Source: Timema cristinae (lineage: Eukaryota; Arthropoda; Insecta; Phasmatodea; Timematidae). Taken from it: a stretch of DNA of 64,000 nt. Below the pieces are notes generated by a model. That model saw only the letters and a list, made by a program, of their open reading frames with translations. It made no database searches and had not been told where the DNA came from. The position numbers and the translations under genes were made by a program. Shown one piece after another: positions 1-11,292 of the stretch. The stretch is taken from positions 48,259,978 through 48,323,977 of the forward strand of contig JBCFYV010000001.1 of NCBI GenBank assembly GCA_039000515.1. Reading direction: 5' to 3'. The number at the start of each line of letters is the position of its first letter. Position 1 is the stretch's first letter.

Positions 1-3000
1 TTTTTTGTAGATACTCCATACTCCCTCCTCCGGGTAAAAGATCTTCCCCTTCACTACCTTCTATCTGACCAAAATAAACACTGTTAAAAACAGAAATTGA
101 ATATCAGTTCCCCAACACCAGCAAGTTTGTTACCCAACTATTAAAAATACTTATTTTTAATATGTTCGATGATACCAAATTTTTCGCAGATTGTTCTAAA
201 AATATAATTGTCTGTTCAAATTTGATTCATAAATTAAATGTTTATTTTTAACTTTAATTCAGAGTACTCTTATGGCTCGTCTACAAACAACATACCCACG
301 TGTCGGACTGGACTCGTATTTATACAATCGCATGCTTACCCGTAATTACATTCCTCTTAAATTCAAAATAGTAATTCTACAATGAAAAGTTGTGAGACGT
401 AATTTTCACCAATAAGAATTAAGACGAGTTAACCAATGAAGAAAATAATAAATACAACAGACTATGCCAATAAAATCATTGAAATAATGATCAATAGAGC
501 ATTCAAATAAATAAACAGATAGTTTTGTTATGACAAATTTGTAGATCATGGGTTTGTTTTATTTATTACTACTATTATAATTATTAATAATATTATTATT
601 ACTATTAGTGAACAGTACTGAAAAAACGAGCTCTTATTTCCTGGATATTGAGTATTAAATGTAATGCAATCTCTCACAACTACCAAAAACATAAACAACA
701 CACTTGTTTTTTGAAAATAACTTTAACTGATATTAAATTAAAATAAAAATTTATTTGGGAAGCTCTTGTTTCTAATGCATTTGGTCGGAATCATAACCAG
801 CCGGCATTAACATTTTGAAAACAATATTAAATTATAATTGAGCCTAAATTTCACCTCGCACACATTCTATAAGACTATCATTGAAATCACTTCTAAAAAC
901 TTATGTGCCACACAAAGAGAATATATAAAAGGCAAAGAGCCGACATCACAACCATAGACTATGACTACATAATTAAAGCCATAGTTTTCAAACATACATC
1001 ACTTCAGATATAAAAAATATATACATTTTTATATTATTGTTTTTATTGACTAATTTTAAAATGTAATATATTCTACTATGCCAAGAAAATAAAATATTAT
1101 CCTACATTATTTAACTATGTATTCATTTTATCTGATTATAGTGATCTGATTATTTGTTTCTGATTGGCTGAACGCAAGCAAACGTAACTACGCACTCGCA
1201 AGAGATGGAAAATGTTCAGTCCCGACATAAGATTGTGTTTGTGTTTGTTACTGTAGACAGACAGAAATATTTAGTTGTGTAATTGTGAGTCCGATAAGCG
1301 GGTGCGTTGGGTTGTTGACCTATTACAGGAAAATGTCTGAGAAAACTGAACAATCTAAAAGCTTATGTCAATTTATGAATATTAATTAGTAGACAATAAA
1401 ATAGAAAATGTAACATACAATATATTCTTGTATCTACAGATGTAAGATGTAAACTTTTCTGTTTTGGCCAGGTTTATATTCCAATCTACCGTGATTAAAT
1501 GATCTAATGTTTTTAGTGTAAATTTTTTGTTTATAATTATATCATTGACTTCAAAGTTTTATTACACATTTCTAAACCCAATGTATCAATTAATAAACTT
1601 TTAACATTGTATTAAAATTAGAACCTATTTTGTGTTGTGTGTTTGTATGTGTGTTTTCTGTGTGTTTAAGGATGTGTGTGTAGATGCTATACAATATCTC
1701 CAAAACCAAGTTACCTAGAAAGTTTATATCCTACTAATACAATATACAAATTACATATTGTCTGTCTGGGATTTATTCAATCACGCTTAAATCACTGTGC
1801 AGTTTTAGGAAACATGGGCAGCTAAAAATACCAGGTATGTAGTGAGATTACTCCAAATACCCCATTAATTCTTAAATATTTGAAATTTCTAATTGTAGGC
1901 GTCTTAGTATGTTTTCTAGAAAAGTCCAAGTAACAAAAAATCAATATGGCTGATTCAAAATAGCCGATCGACGTAGGCCAGAAACGTTGAACCTGAATTA
2001 TTCCTTTTTCTAAACTGTAAACTGTTACATTACTACGTAACTTTAATTTGTTTTAAGTCTTTAACAACCAATTATAAATACTTTGTCACTCTTCTTTCTT
2101 TTTTTTACTAGCAATAATAAGCAAGAGTTCAAAATATTGTGTATAGAGAAGTTAACCTTTAAAATAAATTTCAGCTTTTGACACATTTTTAGTTTCTACC
2201 TCTATTGGACATTGTGTTTTTAGTCAACTTACTTTAAATGTTTTGTAACACAATTTAAAACAATAAATGATTCATATTCAAACATAGTTTGGGACTTGGT
2301 TACTTTACCTGCGGTTAATCTTATCTAAAACTATCTGGAATGCCCACTCTTTGAACGACTGGAGTTCTGTTTTAACATTTCTTATATTTACAACATAGTT
2401 AGTTGTATTGTGCTCTAAACCTGCTTGCCACATTTCTGTGTCTACCACAGATAGAGGTTGTTTATATTAGTTTTGAATTTTTTTACACAAATACTTCCAG
2501 TTCACCAACACTGAACTTGAAATTTCATAGGTTAAGAACCGTTTTACTATCTGGAATGGTAACCCCCTACTCCCAATGCATCCCCAATTTCTGAATTCCC
2601 ATTTTGAAATTTTCGTAGTTTATGTAGGTACTCTCTGATGTACAATTATGCCAAATTTTACCCTTCTAGCTATACGGAAAGTGGGAGAGTTAGAATTAGT
2701 GAGTAGGTTTTCTTTAAAGTTTAAATCATTCCCCTTCCCCCATTTTCCTAGCATACCTGCGTGCCAAAATTAAATTTTCAAGTTTTTTTTTTAAAATTAA
2801 TAGCCCCCCCCTCCCCCCCCAATATCCCATCCTCTCAATTCCTGGATTCACATTTTAAGATTTGCTTAGTTTTTCTAAATACTCTCTTATGTACAACTAT
2901 ACCAAACTTCAGCCCTCTGGCTATTCAGGAAGTAGGGTAGTTTAGTGATGAGTGAGTGAGGGCTTTAGCATTTATATACAGAGAAGATTAAACATTACAA

Positions 3001-3169
3001 AGCTAGGCCTACTTTATAGATCCCCGGTGTGAAGAACGGATACACCAGCCTTACACTATAGTATTATACGAGTAAAAACACAGTCATGTCAATTTGAATC
3101 GATGGATATAGAAAATTATTGAGATTTAATTTATATTATATATTTATATTGAGCCAAATGTATTCACCC
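1..3169. other. AT-rich intergenic DNA, no gene seen
   Basis: Only short ORFs of about 60 codons, with no recognisable domain. Two diverged copies of an about 80-bp segment lie near 2600-2700 and 2850-2945 (both contain a TACTCTCT.ATGTACAA core followed by a CC.TCT.GCTAT block), suggesting an old repeat. A C-rich run sits near 2804-2822. Confidence 0.6.
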
Positions 3170-3290
3170 ACTCAGAGTACGCCAACTATCCTATCCTGAG
3201 ATAGTTCTATCCAGTCCACCTCACTATATCCTATCACTTTCAGGTCCATTCTGGTTCTCTCATCTGCGTCCTGACCTTCCCAATGTTCGG
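3170..3290 (-). pseudogene. LINE ORF2 C-terminal tail, fragment
   Basis: Read on the minus strand, the stretch encodes pieces resembling the tail that follows the reverse transcriptase in many animal LINEs: a GRSGRR-like piece, then in another frame a segment with VDWIELSQDR. A similar tail occurs on the minus strand at 38330-38570. The frame is broken, so this is a dead fragment. The assignment is from motif resemblance only. Confidence 0.45.
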
Positions 3291-3458
3291 GAGAGGGGGA
3301 ACCTCTTAATAATAAACGCACTTAATACACTCGGCGGGATTCGAGCCTCAACCTCCCCATTAGCAGAAAACTATACAATATGAGCCTGATGTTTATTCCG
3401 TGTGTTGGTAATGAGTAAATCTATAACTCATTTATAAATACAATTTTTATTATTATAT

Positions 3459-3735
3459 GGTGACCTGGTGGTCTAGGAGTAAGGTGTCAGACTTCTGTGC
3501 TGGCGGCCGGGTTCAATCCTCGGTCCCGGCACAGATTTATCTGATTACCAAACCTTCCTTGACCTCTGAAAAGACATCTTGTGAATGTGGGGAATGCCAG
3601 GCCTCCACCGTGGTTCGGATTACACGTTAAACTGTAGGTCCTCCATTGCATCTCACAATCTCCTACCATTACACATTAGTGTAAGTGCACATAACCCGAA
3701 TGGTAGTAAGACGCGGTTCTAGTAATAATAATAAT
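3459..3735 (+). mobile_element. tRNA-derived SINE (family A), near full length
   Basis: Starts GGTGACCTGGTGGTCTAGGA, which looks like a tRNA A box. A B-box-like GGTTCAATCC lies near 3510. A tRNA-unrelated body follows, then a 3' tail with ACCCGAATGGTAGTAAGACG and a (TAA)n end. Further copies at 4947, 6986 and 44411 (reverse) define a family. No clear target duplication was found for this copy. Confidence 0.85.
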
Positions 3736-4932
3736 ACTATTGTATATCTCTACTCTTCATTTATCAAATTAACATAAAATCTGTTCATGATAGGTTTTTT
3801 ACCTGGATGATAGTAACAAAATCATATGTTTAGTTTTTGGGTTGCCAAAACCTGTAAAGGATCACTGTTTTGATATAAATGTAAACTTTCTAATTATATG
3901 TTATATTTTACATTTAAAATAATGTAAACTTATGTTTTCTTATACTGTATCATAACTTTTAATAATTTATTTTTAACCAATCCGAAACAATATTCTAAAC
4001 ATAATTAAAAGTATTTATTTTATGTTTTGGAATGTTATCTATGATACAGGCATCGTATTACTTGGAAAAGAGGAAATACTTGTCATTTTTTATTTATGAT
4101 TATGTTATCGTCTTTCAAAATATTTAACGGAATAAAATATTTTTTATCCACTGCGTGGGCGTGTTTCCGTCACGTTCAATCATATATTTTAAATTCGTCG
4201 TTCGACATTTTGAAGCTATGTTCGTTATACCTTTGTGAAAGTGATGTGAATATTTTTTTAAGTAAAAAAACGATAGATAATCTTTGTGCCCGACCTCAAA
4301 TAAATATATTAATAATTACTATCAAATTCAGCTGTTGGTGTAGGATATATTAAGAATTATTTCTAGTAACATTTGAGCTGTCATCCAAGTAAGCTAAGGT
4401 CGTAATGTATTATTATATGTTCATCTAGTAAAATGCTGCTTTATTTAATCTTTACTAAATCACACAACTATGTCGGAAGTAAGGAATATTTTCTAGGATT
4501 CACTAATCTAGGGGGCTCAAACTTTGTAGTTTTGTATTAAAATGACTCATGTACAGATTTAAAGTACGCGGTAGTAATTTGAGCTCAAGACAAACATAGG
4601 TACCGCCTACACAAAGTTCCAAGCTCAGCTGGCGCTTTGGTGGCCAATGCAGGTATATTTGAGTAATTTTGTGAGGGAAGGGGTTTTAAGAGGGGGTCAT
4701 TTTATCATTTTCACCCGTTTAGAAATAAATTCGACCCATGACGAATTTATCACGTGCACGATTCGTCTTAAGTACGGCTCTATACTAAACACAGGATGAC
4801 ACCTTCATAGATCGGACGAGAAACTTGCTCATTCCATTCGAGATTAGGCAGATGTCGTCACGTGTTTAGTAGGCTATTATTATTATTAATATTTTTTAAG
4901 GTATTTAACGTGCACTTTCTGAATCGATTGTT
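3736..4932. other. AT-rich intergenic DNA, no gene seen
   Basis: An 85-codon ORF at 4096-4353 (+) has no recognisable motif and ordinary AT-rich composition. I do not support it as a gene. Confidence 0.5.
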
Positions 4933-5224
4933 TATATCAGAATAAGGGTGACCTGGTGGTTTAGGGGTAAGGTGCCGGACTTCTGTGCTGAGGTCCGGGG
5001 TTCAATCCTCGGTCCCAACACAGATTTATCTGAGTTCCAAACCCTGCCTTCACCTCTGACAAGACGTGTATTAATCACAATTTGTGAATGTGGGGAATGC
5101 CAGGCTGCCACCGTGGTTCGGATTCCACGTTAAACTGTAGATCCTTCATTTCATCTCACTATCACCCTACCATTACACATTAGCGTAAGTGCGTATAACC
5201 CGAACGGGTAGTAAGACGCGGTGC

Positions 5225-5295
<71 letters not shown>

Positions 5296-5315
5296 TAATA
5301 ATATATCAGAATAAG
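4933..5315 (+). mobile_element. tRNA-derived SINE (family A) with target-site duplication
   Basis: Full-length copy, body 4947-5301, with A box near 4955, B box near 5000 and a long (TAA)n tail at about 5224-5292. It is flanked by a perfect 14-bp duplication, TATATCAGAATAAG, at 4933-4946 and 5302-5315. This shows retrotransposition by target-primed insertion and a fairly young age. Confidence 0.95.
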
Positions 5316-6676
5316 AGAATTTCTATGACCTAAAGAGAAAGTGCCTAACAATATTTCCAGGAAAAGTATTTCCACAAATCTTCCAGGGTTCCTTTACATA
5401 CCACAATCTACATAGGACCGACGGCTTTACTTCCCTTCTGAAGGAAGCTGCTAAGGAGTTTTATCGCTCAAGAAAAATCTGTCGACCCCGGCTGGGTTTG
5501 AACGGGCCCTGAGGCGAGCACTTCACCCCAAGACGACGGAGGTTGGTAGTAGGATATAGATCCGCGCTTGAGGTGTGCCAAGTTCGCCCTTAGCCTCCCT
5601 TTCTTAAGGGAAACCAATACAACAATTTTATATCAAAATTAAAACAATAAGAAATCGTGCAGATGTTTACTGATTAACATATTTTATGATGAAACTATCA
5701 ACATTTTTTGAAATATTAAAATCAAATAAAACTTTATTTATAAAATGGCAATAAAATTTGAATTTTTTTATACTATAGTTTTACATTTGATTAGATGAAT
5801 ACTATTCATAAAAATAATATTAAACTGCACAATTTAATATTTACTTGTCAGGGGAAAACTACAATCCAGTTTTCATAGGAAAAACCTTATCTGACAGCTG
5901 CAAAAGTGACAAGATATATTTTTAATTATACATACGTCAAGCCCTGTGATATAGGTCTCAATAATTTCGATAACTATAAAATTACAAATATAATAGTAAA
6001 ATGTTATTATTGATGAGCGCTAAAATAGTGTTCACTATTTATAAAAGTTTGCTCAATAGTTTTTGGAGTGAGGTTGCTATACCGTGCCTTGGTACCCAGA
6101 GCAGCTCAATCAACTCACGAGCTGACCATGGCGCTATCTTCAGCAGCAGTTGTCTCCTGAGACCTTGAAGGTCCTCATTGAACCTTCACATCACAGAGAG
6201 TCTGGGTTATCTAAACTACCTCCCTCCTCATATGTCTCCCTGACAGACGGTCACCGAAGAGAAACATTTGTTACCGAATCTGGACATGTTCATTTCTCTT
6301 TTTGTTTCGTCGTTTATTTCCTCAATTTTTCACTTTCCCGCGGTCCATTCGAGAGGATGCTGTCTGCCCGATTAAAGGATAGACAATCAATATTTAAAAT
6401 AGTTCTGTTAATAATACATTTTAAAAATAATCCTGTTTCTAGGCACGTTTCACTATCCGTTTGGGCTATCCACATAGATGAGGAAAGTAAAGTTTAGAAG
6501 AAGTGTATCTGCATTTGCAATAAAGGAAGAGGGGGAAAGTATTTTAGAATAAACCACCTCATAAACTTACAGCTGGCCTGTATTTAAATCTCGACTACAG
6601 CAAACCAGAAAAGATGAGACTGACCCCTTGGTCCATGTGTCTACCGGTGCAGATGGTTCTCCCAATGTCCAGGAAA
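5316..6676. other. Intergenic DNA, no gene seen
   Basis: A GC-richer patch at about 5440-5610 contains a GGGTTTGAACGGG stretch that resembles a degenerate B box and could be an old SINE. A 115-codon ORF at 6150-6497 (+) has no recognisable motif. Confidence 0.45.
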
Positions 6677-6985
6677 CCAAGCATAAAGGTACAGTACGTG
6701 TTTTCTGGACTCTCATCATGGGAACCAAGCATAGAGGTACAGTACGTGTTTTCTGGACTCTCATCATGGGAACCAAGCATAGAGGTACAGTACGTGTTTT
6801 CTGGACTCTCATCATGGGAACCAAGCATAGAGGTACAGTACGTGTTTTCTGGACTCTCATCATAGGAACCAAGCATAGAAGTACAGTACGTGTTTTCTGG
6901 ACTCTCATCATGGGAACCAAGCATAGAGGTACAGTACGTGTTTTCTGAACTCTCATCATGGGAACCAAGCATAGAGGTACAGTAC
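6677..6985 (+). repeat. 48-bp minisatellite, about 6.4 copies
   Basis: Tandem unit of 48 bp containing AGGTACAGTACGTGTTTTCT followed by GGACTCTCATCATGGGAACC. Copies are almost identical. Because 48 is divisible by 3, long repeat ORFs appear on both strands; these are not genes. Two more copies lie at 29397-29490 in the same orientation, on the other side of the Polinton. Confidence 0.95.
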
Positions 6986-7228
6986 GTGCTGGCGGCCGGG
7001 GTTCAATCCCCGGTCCCGGCACAAATTTATCTGATTGCCAAACCCTTCCTTCACCTCTGACAAGATATCTTGTGAATGTGGGGAATGCCAGGCCTCCACC
7101 GTGGTTCGGATTCCACGTTAAACTGTAGGTCCTTCATTTCATCTCACAATCACCCTACCATTACACATTAGCGTAAGTGCGTATAACCCAAACGGGTAGT
7201 AAGACGCGGTGCTAATAATAATAATAAC
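6986..7228 (+). mobile_element. SINE family A, 5'-truncated, fused to the minisatellite
   Basis: Begins at GTGCTGGCGGCCGGGGTTCA, just before the B box, and runs to the GGTAGTAAGACGCGGTGC tail and a short (TAA)n. The minisatellite runs directly into it at a shared GTG, so the junction may be recombinational or a truncated insertion into the array. Confidence 0.85.
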
Positions 7229-7233
7229 CAACA

Positions 7234-7400
7234 TAATCCTGAATTGTATTCATTTAATTGCGGTATCACTTGTCTGATAGATGGCAGCAGAAGAAACTCG
7301 CCTTAACTCATTTCATGTTTACTAGAGAGCAGCACTTATTCTTAACTCATTTTGTGTTTACTAGAGATAGAGAGCAGCACTATCACTATTTTAATATATA
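7234..7400 (+). repeat. Left arm of a 21.7-kb-wide inverted repeat
   Basis: This stretch (starting ATCCTGAATTGTATTCATTT) is the reverse complement of 28805-28960 with roughly 90% identity by eye. It includes shared direct repeats of an AACTCATTT...AGAGAGCAGCAC motif. The Polinton lies between the arms, so this looks like the end of an older inverted-repeat element into which the Polinton inserted. Confidence 0.85.
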
Positions 7401-8130
7401 CAAAAAAAGAGAAATACTTATTGGTGTTTCTTTTAAAAAATAATAAAAGGGTACTTTACAAATAATTGAAATTTCTTTATTCAAATTGACTGGCTTCCTT
7501 AAACAACAACATTTCAAACTGCTAATTTATGCTCTAAGAAATAAAGACGTAGGGTTATATTATTTTTCAACAATCTGTGTTTATAGGTGGAAAATTGAAC
7601 ATTTAATTTAATGTTGAGTGCCAACAAATATTATGTTCCTGGCTGTGAAGATAATACATCTCGCTATCGGTTTCTCGTATATGCACTGAAAGTAATTTTA
7701 TTGTTTCTTGTCGAATGAATGAGTACAAGAAGCTTAAGATTCTTTGGCTACTTTACGTTTACATATCAGGTAAGACTTCCTAGTAAATTTCTAAGTTTTA
7801 GATTTACATTACCGGTACCGACATTAACTCGGGGAATGGGGGCTATACACATTAATCCTATAAGAAAAATATGTAAGCCATCAACATACTATTTTTGGTT
7901 AAGTTTATGAATAATTAATCAAAATGTTTATGTTGCAATTGATAACTTTTCTCTAAATGTATTAATCTATCTAAAATTGTATTTAATTTAATTTTCATAG
8001 ACTTATTAGTTGGTTGATTAGTTTATTTATAAACAATTTAAAAGGCTATATTTATCAAATAAATTTATCAGATTCACTTCACAAACTACTTTTTGTCAAA
8101 ATATACAGATAAGTTATATATATATATATA
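7401..8130. other. Host DNA left of the Polinton
   Basis: AT-rich, no gene seen. It ends in a short (TA)n tract (about 8115-8130). Its last six bases, TATATA at 8125-8130, form the left target-site duplication of the Polinton. Confidence 0.7.
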
Positions 8131-8285
8131 AGTAAGACAGAATGTCAACTATCAGAACATAGAGGTGGGGGGGAGAGGGGCGAGGGTGAGGTAATTGATC
8201 GTACCTCACTCGTCTCCCCTTCCCCTCCTCTCCCTCGCCGTAGTCTCGCGTGTTCCCCCCCCCTTCCCGCGGTGTGGATTCGCGG
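8131..8285 (+). repeat. Polinton left terminal inverted repeat
   Basis: Pairs with 26899-27054. It holds a G-rich then C-rich block (GGGGGGGAGAGGGG...CTCCCCTTCCCCTCC) and ends at GTGTGGATTCGCGG, after which the two ends diverge. These ends are the substrate of the integrase and probably the protein-primed replication origins. Confidence 0.95.
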
Positions 8286-8640
8286 CTGCGTAGAGACGGG
8301 GAGAAATGTCTCTCTCTTTCTCTCCTCTTTCTATCTCTCTCTCTCTCCTCTTTCTATCTCTCTCTCTTTCTCTCCTCCCCTCTTTCTATCTCTCTGTCTC
8401 TCTGTCTCTCTCTCTCTCTTTCCTTCGAACAGTTTTTTAGACTATGCTGAAAAAATACATATCTAAAATGATCTTTTCTATCTCTGTCTCTCTCTCCTTC
8501 TCTTCTCCCCTCTTTCTACCTCTCTGTCTCTCCCTCTCTCCCAGAGTAGGAGATGACGAGTATAGCCCTCCTTCCCTCGAACAACCTGGAAAAAAATACA
8601 TATCTAAAATGATATTTTCCTGCTCCGAATGAAACATACA
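8286..8640 (+). repeat. Left subterminal CT-rich repeats
   Basis: Long (CT)n tracts separate blocks containing GAGAAATGTCTCTCTC, TACATATCTAAAATGAT and AGAGTAGGAGATGACG.GTATAGCCCTCC. The same blocks recur inside the element at 17795-18760. No gene is supported; ORFs here are Ser/Leu low-complexity translations of the CT runs. Candidate minus-strand poly(A) signals (TTTATT on the plus strand) lie near 8654 and 8696, downstream of the first leftward gene. Confidence 0.8.
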
Positions 8641-8830
8641 TAGCACCTTAGCTTTTATTTCTATGATCAAGGACTTAAATAAATAGTACAACTTTTTTAT
8701 TTAGCGAGTATATTCTTAAGATTATGATGATACATACATACATATAAATTCTCTTTCCCTCATAGTCTTTCACTTGATGCATACAAAAAATATCTTTCTC
8801 TAAAGCCTTATCTAAACATGTTAGAACACT

Positions 8831-9466
8831 TCACCACTTGAACAGTTCGTACTCGCCTTCACCCAGATATAACAGTCCTCTCTGTGAAGCGTTAAAGCGG
8901 CTCCTGTAGCGTGCACCAAAGTTTTTACCAGGCAGATGCACTTTTCCTACATAGTCTAGCGTTATGATGTTCGGTTCGTCCTCATCCTCACTGATCTCTT
9001 CGTCTCCTTCTAGGCGGAGAACGTTGTACGTACGAAACTTTTCAAGTTCAGAGACGTGCTTGACCCGATCGAGTTCCTCACGCTCGATTCGGTCCAACTC
9101 GATGCACAAAGCGTTTTCCTCCTCTGGCGACTCCTCCTCGGGCCAAGCTGTAGTACCGGGCTGACTCGATTCCGGCTCGTCCTCGAGGGAAGCTGTAGAA
9201 CCGCGTTCGATGGACCGATTCGATTCCCGGAGAATTAGCGGGTCGTCTCCTTCCTTAAGATTGTAGACCGGACAAGCGGTAGAACAGCGTTCGACAGACT
9301 GACTCGATTCCCACATTCCGGGATTATGGCATCCGAGCCAGTGCACGGAAGAATCACAGCACTCGCTGTAACCTTTGTCGACACTCGCGATATGATATTC
9401 TAAACCGCCGTTCGAAATCTTAATATCGCTCATGTCCTCCAGACGGTAACCCAACCGGCTAAACAT
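8831..9466 (-). CDS. Polinton protein of unknown function, acidic
   Basis: An intact 211-residue ORF and the last gene of the leftward block, next to the integrase. I do not recognise a family. The N-terminal third has several Cys and His residues (ECCDSSVHWLGCHNPG near residue 35). The middle (about 65-165) is strongly acidic and rich in Glu/Ser, with a likely helical stretch at about 120-150. The C-terminal 45 residues are mixed and end LGEGEYELFKW. A TATA-like CGTATAAAG lies about 41 bp upstream of the ATG. Codon use and CpG content match the neighbouring Polinton genes, which supports a real gene. A regulatory or virion-internal role would be a guess. Confidence 0.75.
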   Translation of the reverse strand: MFSRLGYRLEDMSDIKISNGGLEYHIASVDKGYSECCDSSVHWLGCHNPGMWESSQSVERCSTACPVYNLKEGDDPLILRESNRSIERGSTASLEDEPESSQPGTTAWPEEESPEEENALCIELDRIEREELDRVKHVSELEKFRTYNVLRLEGDEEISEDEDEPNIITLDYVGKVHLPGKNFGARYRSRFNASQRGLLYLGEGEYELFKW

Positions 9467-9499
9467 GTTGAATGAGATACGTCTCCCCGCCTCACGCCC

Positions 9500-9510
9500 G
9501 CTTTATACGC
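9500..9510 (-). promoter_or_regulatory. TATA-like element of the 8831-9466 gene
   Basis: On the minus strand this reads GCGTATAAAGC, about 41 bp before the start codon at 9466. The core CGTATAAAG is also found upstream of the integrase at 10505-10513. Confidence 0.55.
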
Positions 9511-9546
9511 TCGGGATGGAGGAGGGGAACGCGCCCTCCCCTCCTT

Positions 9547-10473
9547 CTACACTATATCCTTCGCCTCGATCCATGAATTGTGAGACGAGTCGAAGCCTAA
9601 CCATTTGACGTATACTCTATTTCCAGAACGTTTGATTATCTTCTCTACGAGGTAAACGTCCGGATACGAAGTCTTTCTAAGCTCCTTACCGTAGAAACCT
9701 CCCGTGATAGGATTACCTTTCATATCTTCGAGTAGGAAGGTCCTGGGATTAGTCTCGACGACGTTACGTATTTTAAACAGTTCGGTCGACCAGTTCGCGG
9801 TATAACCCTTTTCAAAAACGTCCTTATACTTGCTGATACGAACTATATCACCTACTTTAAAAATGTTCGGCGTGGAATCTGACATCTTGAAACGTTTATA
9901 GACGGTATGTAAAAGTCTATCGTCCTTGACGTCTATAGGTCTCATCTTTATGGTCGAGTGTACTGTACGGTTGTATTCGTCCAGTAAAGAATCGATCATA
10001 TCGATCCATCGATATGAACCTTTAGCCGTGAACCTCCTCCACATCATGTTCTTGAGAGTACGATTAAATCGTTCCACGACGCTAGCCTTGACGTTGCTGT
10101 ATGTAGAATAATGATTGATTCTCTTTCTCTTCATAAGCCTTTTGAATTCAGGGTTGTAAAACTCTGTACCATTATCCGTTTGGAGATGACGTACGCGAGG
10201 TAAACCCACCTTGTTGAGGAGGAGAGCCATAGCTGCACTGACGTTCTTACCCGTCTTAGTCTTGACGGGTGCGGCCTAAGCCCTCTTGGAATACACGTCG
10301 ATGACGGTGAGAAGGTACTTGAAGCCCTTATTCAATCCAGAGTAAGGTATCATCTCCACTAGATCGGCCTGAAGGAGCTCGTTCAAGCCTCGTACGCTAA
10401 CGTGTCTTCGAGGAAATCGTCGTCTTGCCGGACGATGAAGTTCACGCGCAATCTCCCACTTGACGCCAGACAT
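9547..10473 (-). pseudogene. Polinton integrase (DDE, chromodomain), interrupted by one in-frame TAG
   Basis: Retrovirus-type integrase that would insert the element through its TIRs. The first part (10473-10279) holds the first catalytic Asp in QADLVEM and the region ending VIDVYSK. An in-frame TAG at 10276-10278 follows. The same frame then continues through a second Asp in QTDNGTEF, a Glu about 34 residues later in VVERFNRTLK, and a C-terminal chromodomain-like segment (YLVEKIIKRSG...YVKWLGFDSSHNSW). An ATG at 10230 could start only the distal part, which lacks the first Asp. No separate HHCC zinc domain is seen before the core. With the stop obeyed, no complete catalytic core is made. The single stop and lack of frameshift indicate recent decay or, less likely, readthrough. 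Confidence 0.93.
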
Positions 10474-10504
10474 GATTGTGATAAAGTACAGAAGAGATGC
10501 ACGT

Positions 10505-10513
10505 CTTTATACG
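10505..10513 (-). promoter_or_regulatory. TATA-like element of the integrase gene
   Basis: CGTATAAAG on the minus strand, about 32 bp before the integrase ATG at 10473. It overlaps the TAA stop codon of the gene at 10507-11244, so a stop codon doubles as part of the candidate TATA box. Confidence 0.5.
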
Positions 10514-11244
10514 ATGATTCCCGCCTCGCGTAATTCCTCAATGATAGAAACGATCTCGTTATGGTGAGCGGAATGACCAGCCTCGGTAGATGCGCGCAAG
10601 AGTCGTAATCGATCCACCAATTCGTTAGGATCGTCCCAATAGGTATAATCGACCCCTCGTCCTGACTCCATCTTGTATAAACCCTCACCCTCAAGTTCCT
10701 CCTCAAACATAGGTTTGATGATTAACGAATACTTCGATCCGGCTCGCATCTTGATACGAGCGTATGGTTCGTTTCTCAACCGATGCGCGTTCGTTTCTTC
10801 AAGCATAGACTTGTATACTTTCAGATCGTCCTTAGTATAATGGGCAGGTGCTCTTCTGAAAAGTAATTCTAATAGTCCTCGAGTATACGGTACCGTCTTA
10901 TTGTTAAGGAGTATTGTACCGTCTCTCCCGTCGAATACGATACGGCTATCTCCGAGCTTGGTAGAGTCACCTTCATGACGGACTCCGTAGGTCTTATCGG
11001 AATGTGCGTGAGATGAATAAAGATAAGTATCCAATAGATGGTTGTTTTCCAATGTCTCAGGTAAGGCTTCCGTCTCCTCAGGTTCCGCGAGCGCCTTCAC
11101 CATCTTGTTTAGAGGATCCGTGATAGGTTTGAACGTTTCATTCGCGACGTGCTCAGACTCGTGCCGGGCATCACGTAGTTGCTTATACTTTCGTTTAATA
11201 ATCTTACTAGCTTTTATGATATCCTCCGCAACCTTCGTCGTCAT
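10507..11244 (-). CDS. Conserved Polinton protein of unknown function (DUF8207-like)
   Basis: An intact 245-residue ORF. The N-terminal 60 residues are a basic, likely helical region (AEDIIKASKIIKRKYKQLRD). A central segment reads YGVRHEG...LGDSRIVFDG and GLLELLFRRAP. The C-terminus has YWDDPNELVDRLRLLRAS followed by NEIVSIIEELREAGII. This order (YGVR/GDS/GLxELL, then WDDPNELVDRLRLL) is one I associate from memory with proteins encoded beside the fiber and integrase genes in arthropod and cnidarian Polintons, currently a domain of unknown function. It lies between integrase and fiber in the same orientation. Role unknown; a virion component is possible from its position. Confidence 0.85.
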   Translation of the reverse strand: MTTKVAEDIIKASKIIKRKYKQLRDARHESEHVANETFKPITDPLNKMVKALAEPEETEALPETLENNHLLDTYLYSSHAHSDKTYGVRHEGDSTKLGDSRIVFDGRDGTILLNNKTVPYTRGLLELLFRRAPAHYTKDDLKVYKSMLEETNAHRLRNEPYARIKMRAGSKYSLIIKPMFEEELEGEGLYKMESGRGVDYTYWDDPNELVDRLRLLRASTEAGHSAHHNEIVSIIEELREAGIIV

Positions 11245-11263
11245 GATGTAAGGTGTGAATGTC

Positions 11264-11273
11264 TCTTACCGTG
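11264..11273 (-). promoter_or_regulatory. Shared upstream element CACGGTAAGA, copy 1
   Basis: Reads CACGGTAAGA on the minus strand, 20 bp before the ATG at 11244. An identical copy precedes the next gene upstream (12170-12179). The GGTAAG core matches a 5' splice site, so it may be a donor in a leader or simply a shared promoter motif. Confidence 0.4.
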
Positions 11274-11292
11274 AAGAAACGGTTCATTATAT

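Noticed and set aside
5151..5375. 74-codon minus ORF with poly-isoleucine
   Set aside because: It is a translation of the (TAA)n tail of a SINE.
6567..7022. Repeat ORFs of 106-151 codons in the 48-bp minisatellite
   Set aside because: They are translations of a tandem repeat open in several frames on both strands.
10383..10706. 107-codon minus ORF overlapping integrase
   Set aside because: It lies in a different frame over two recognised genes, a shadow ORF.
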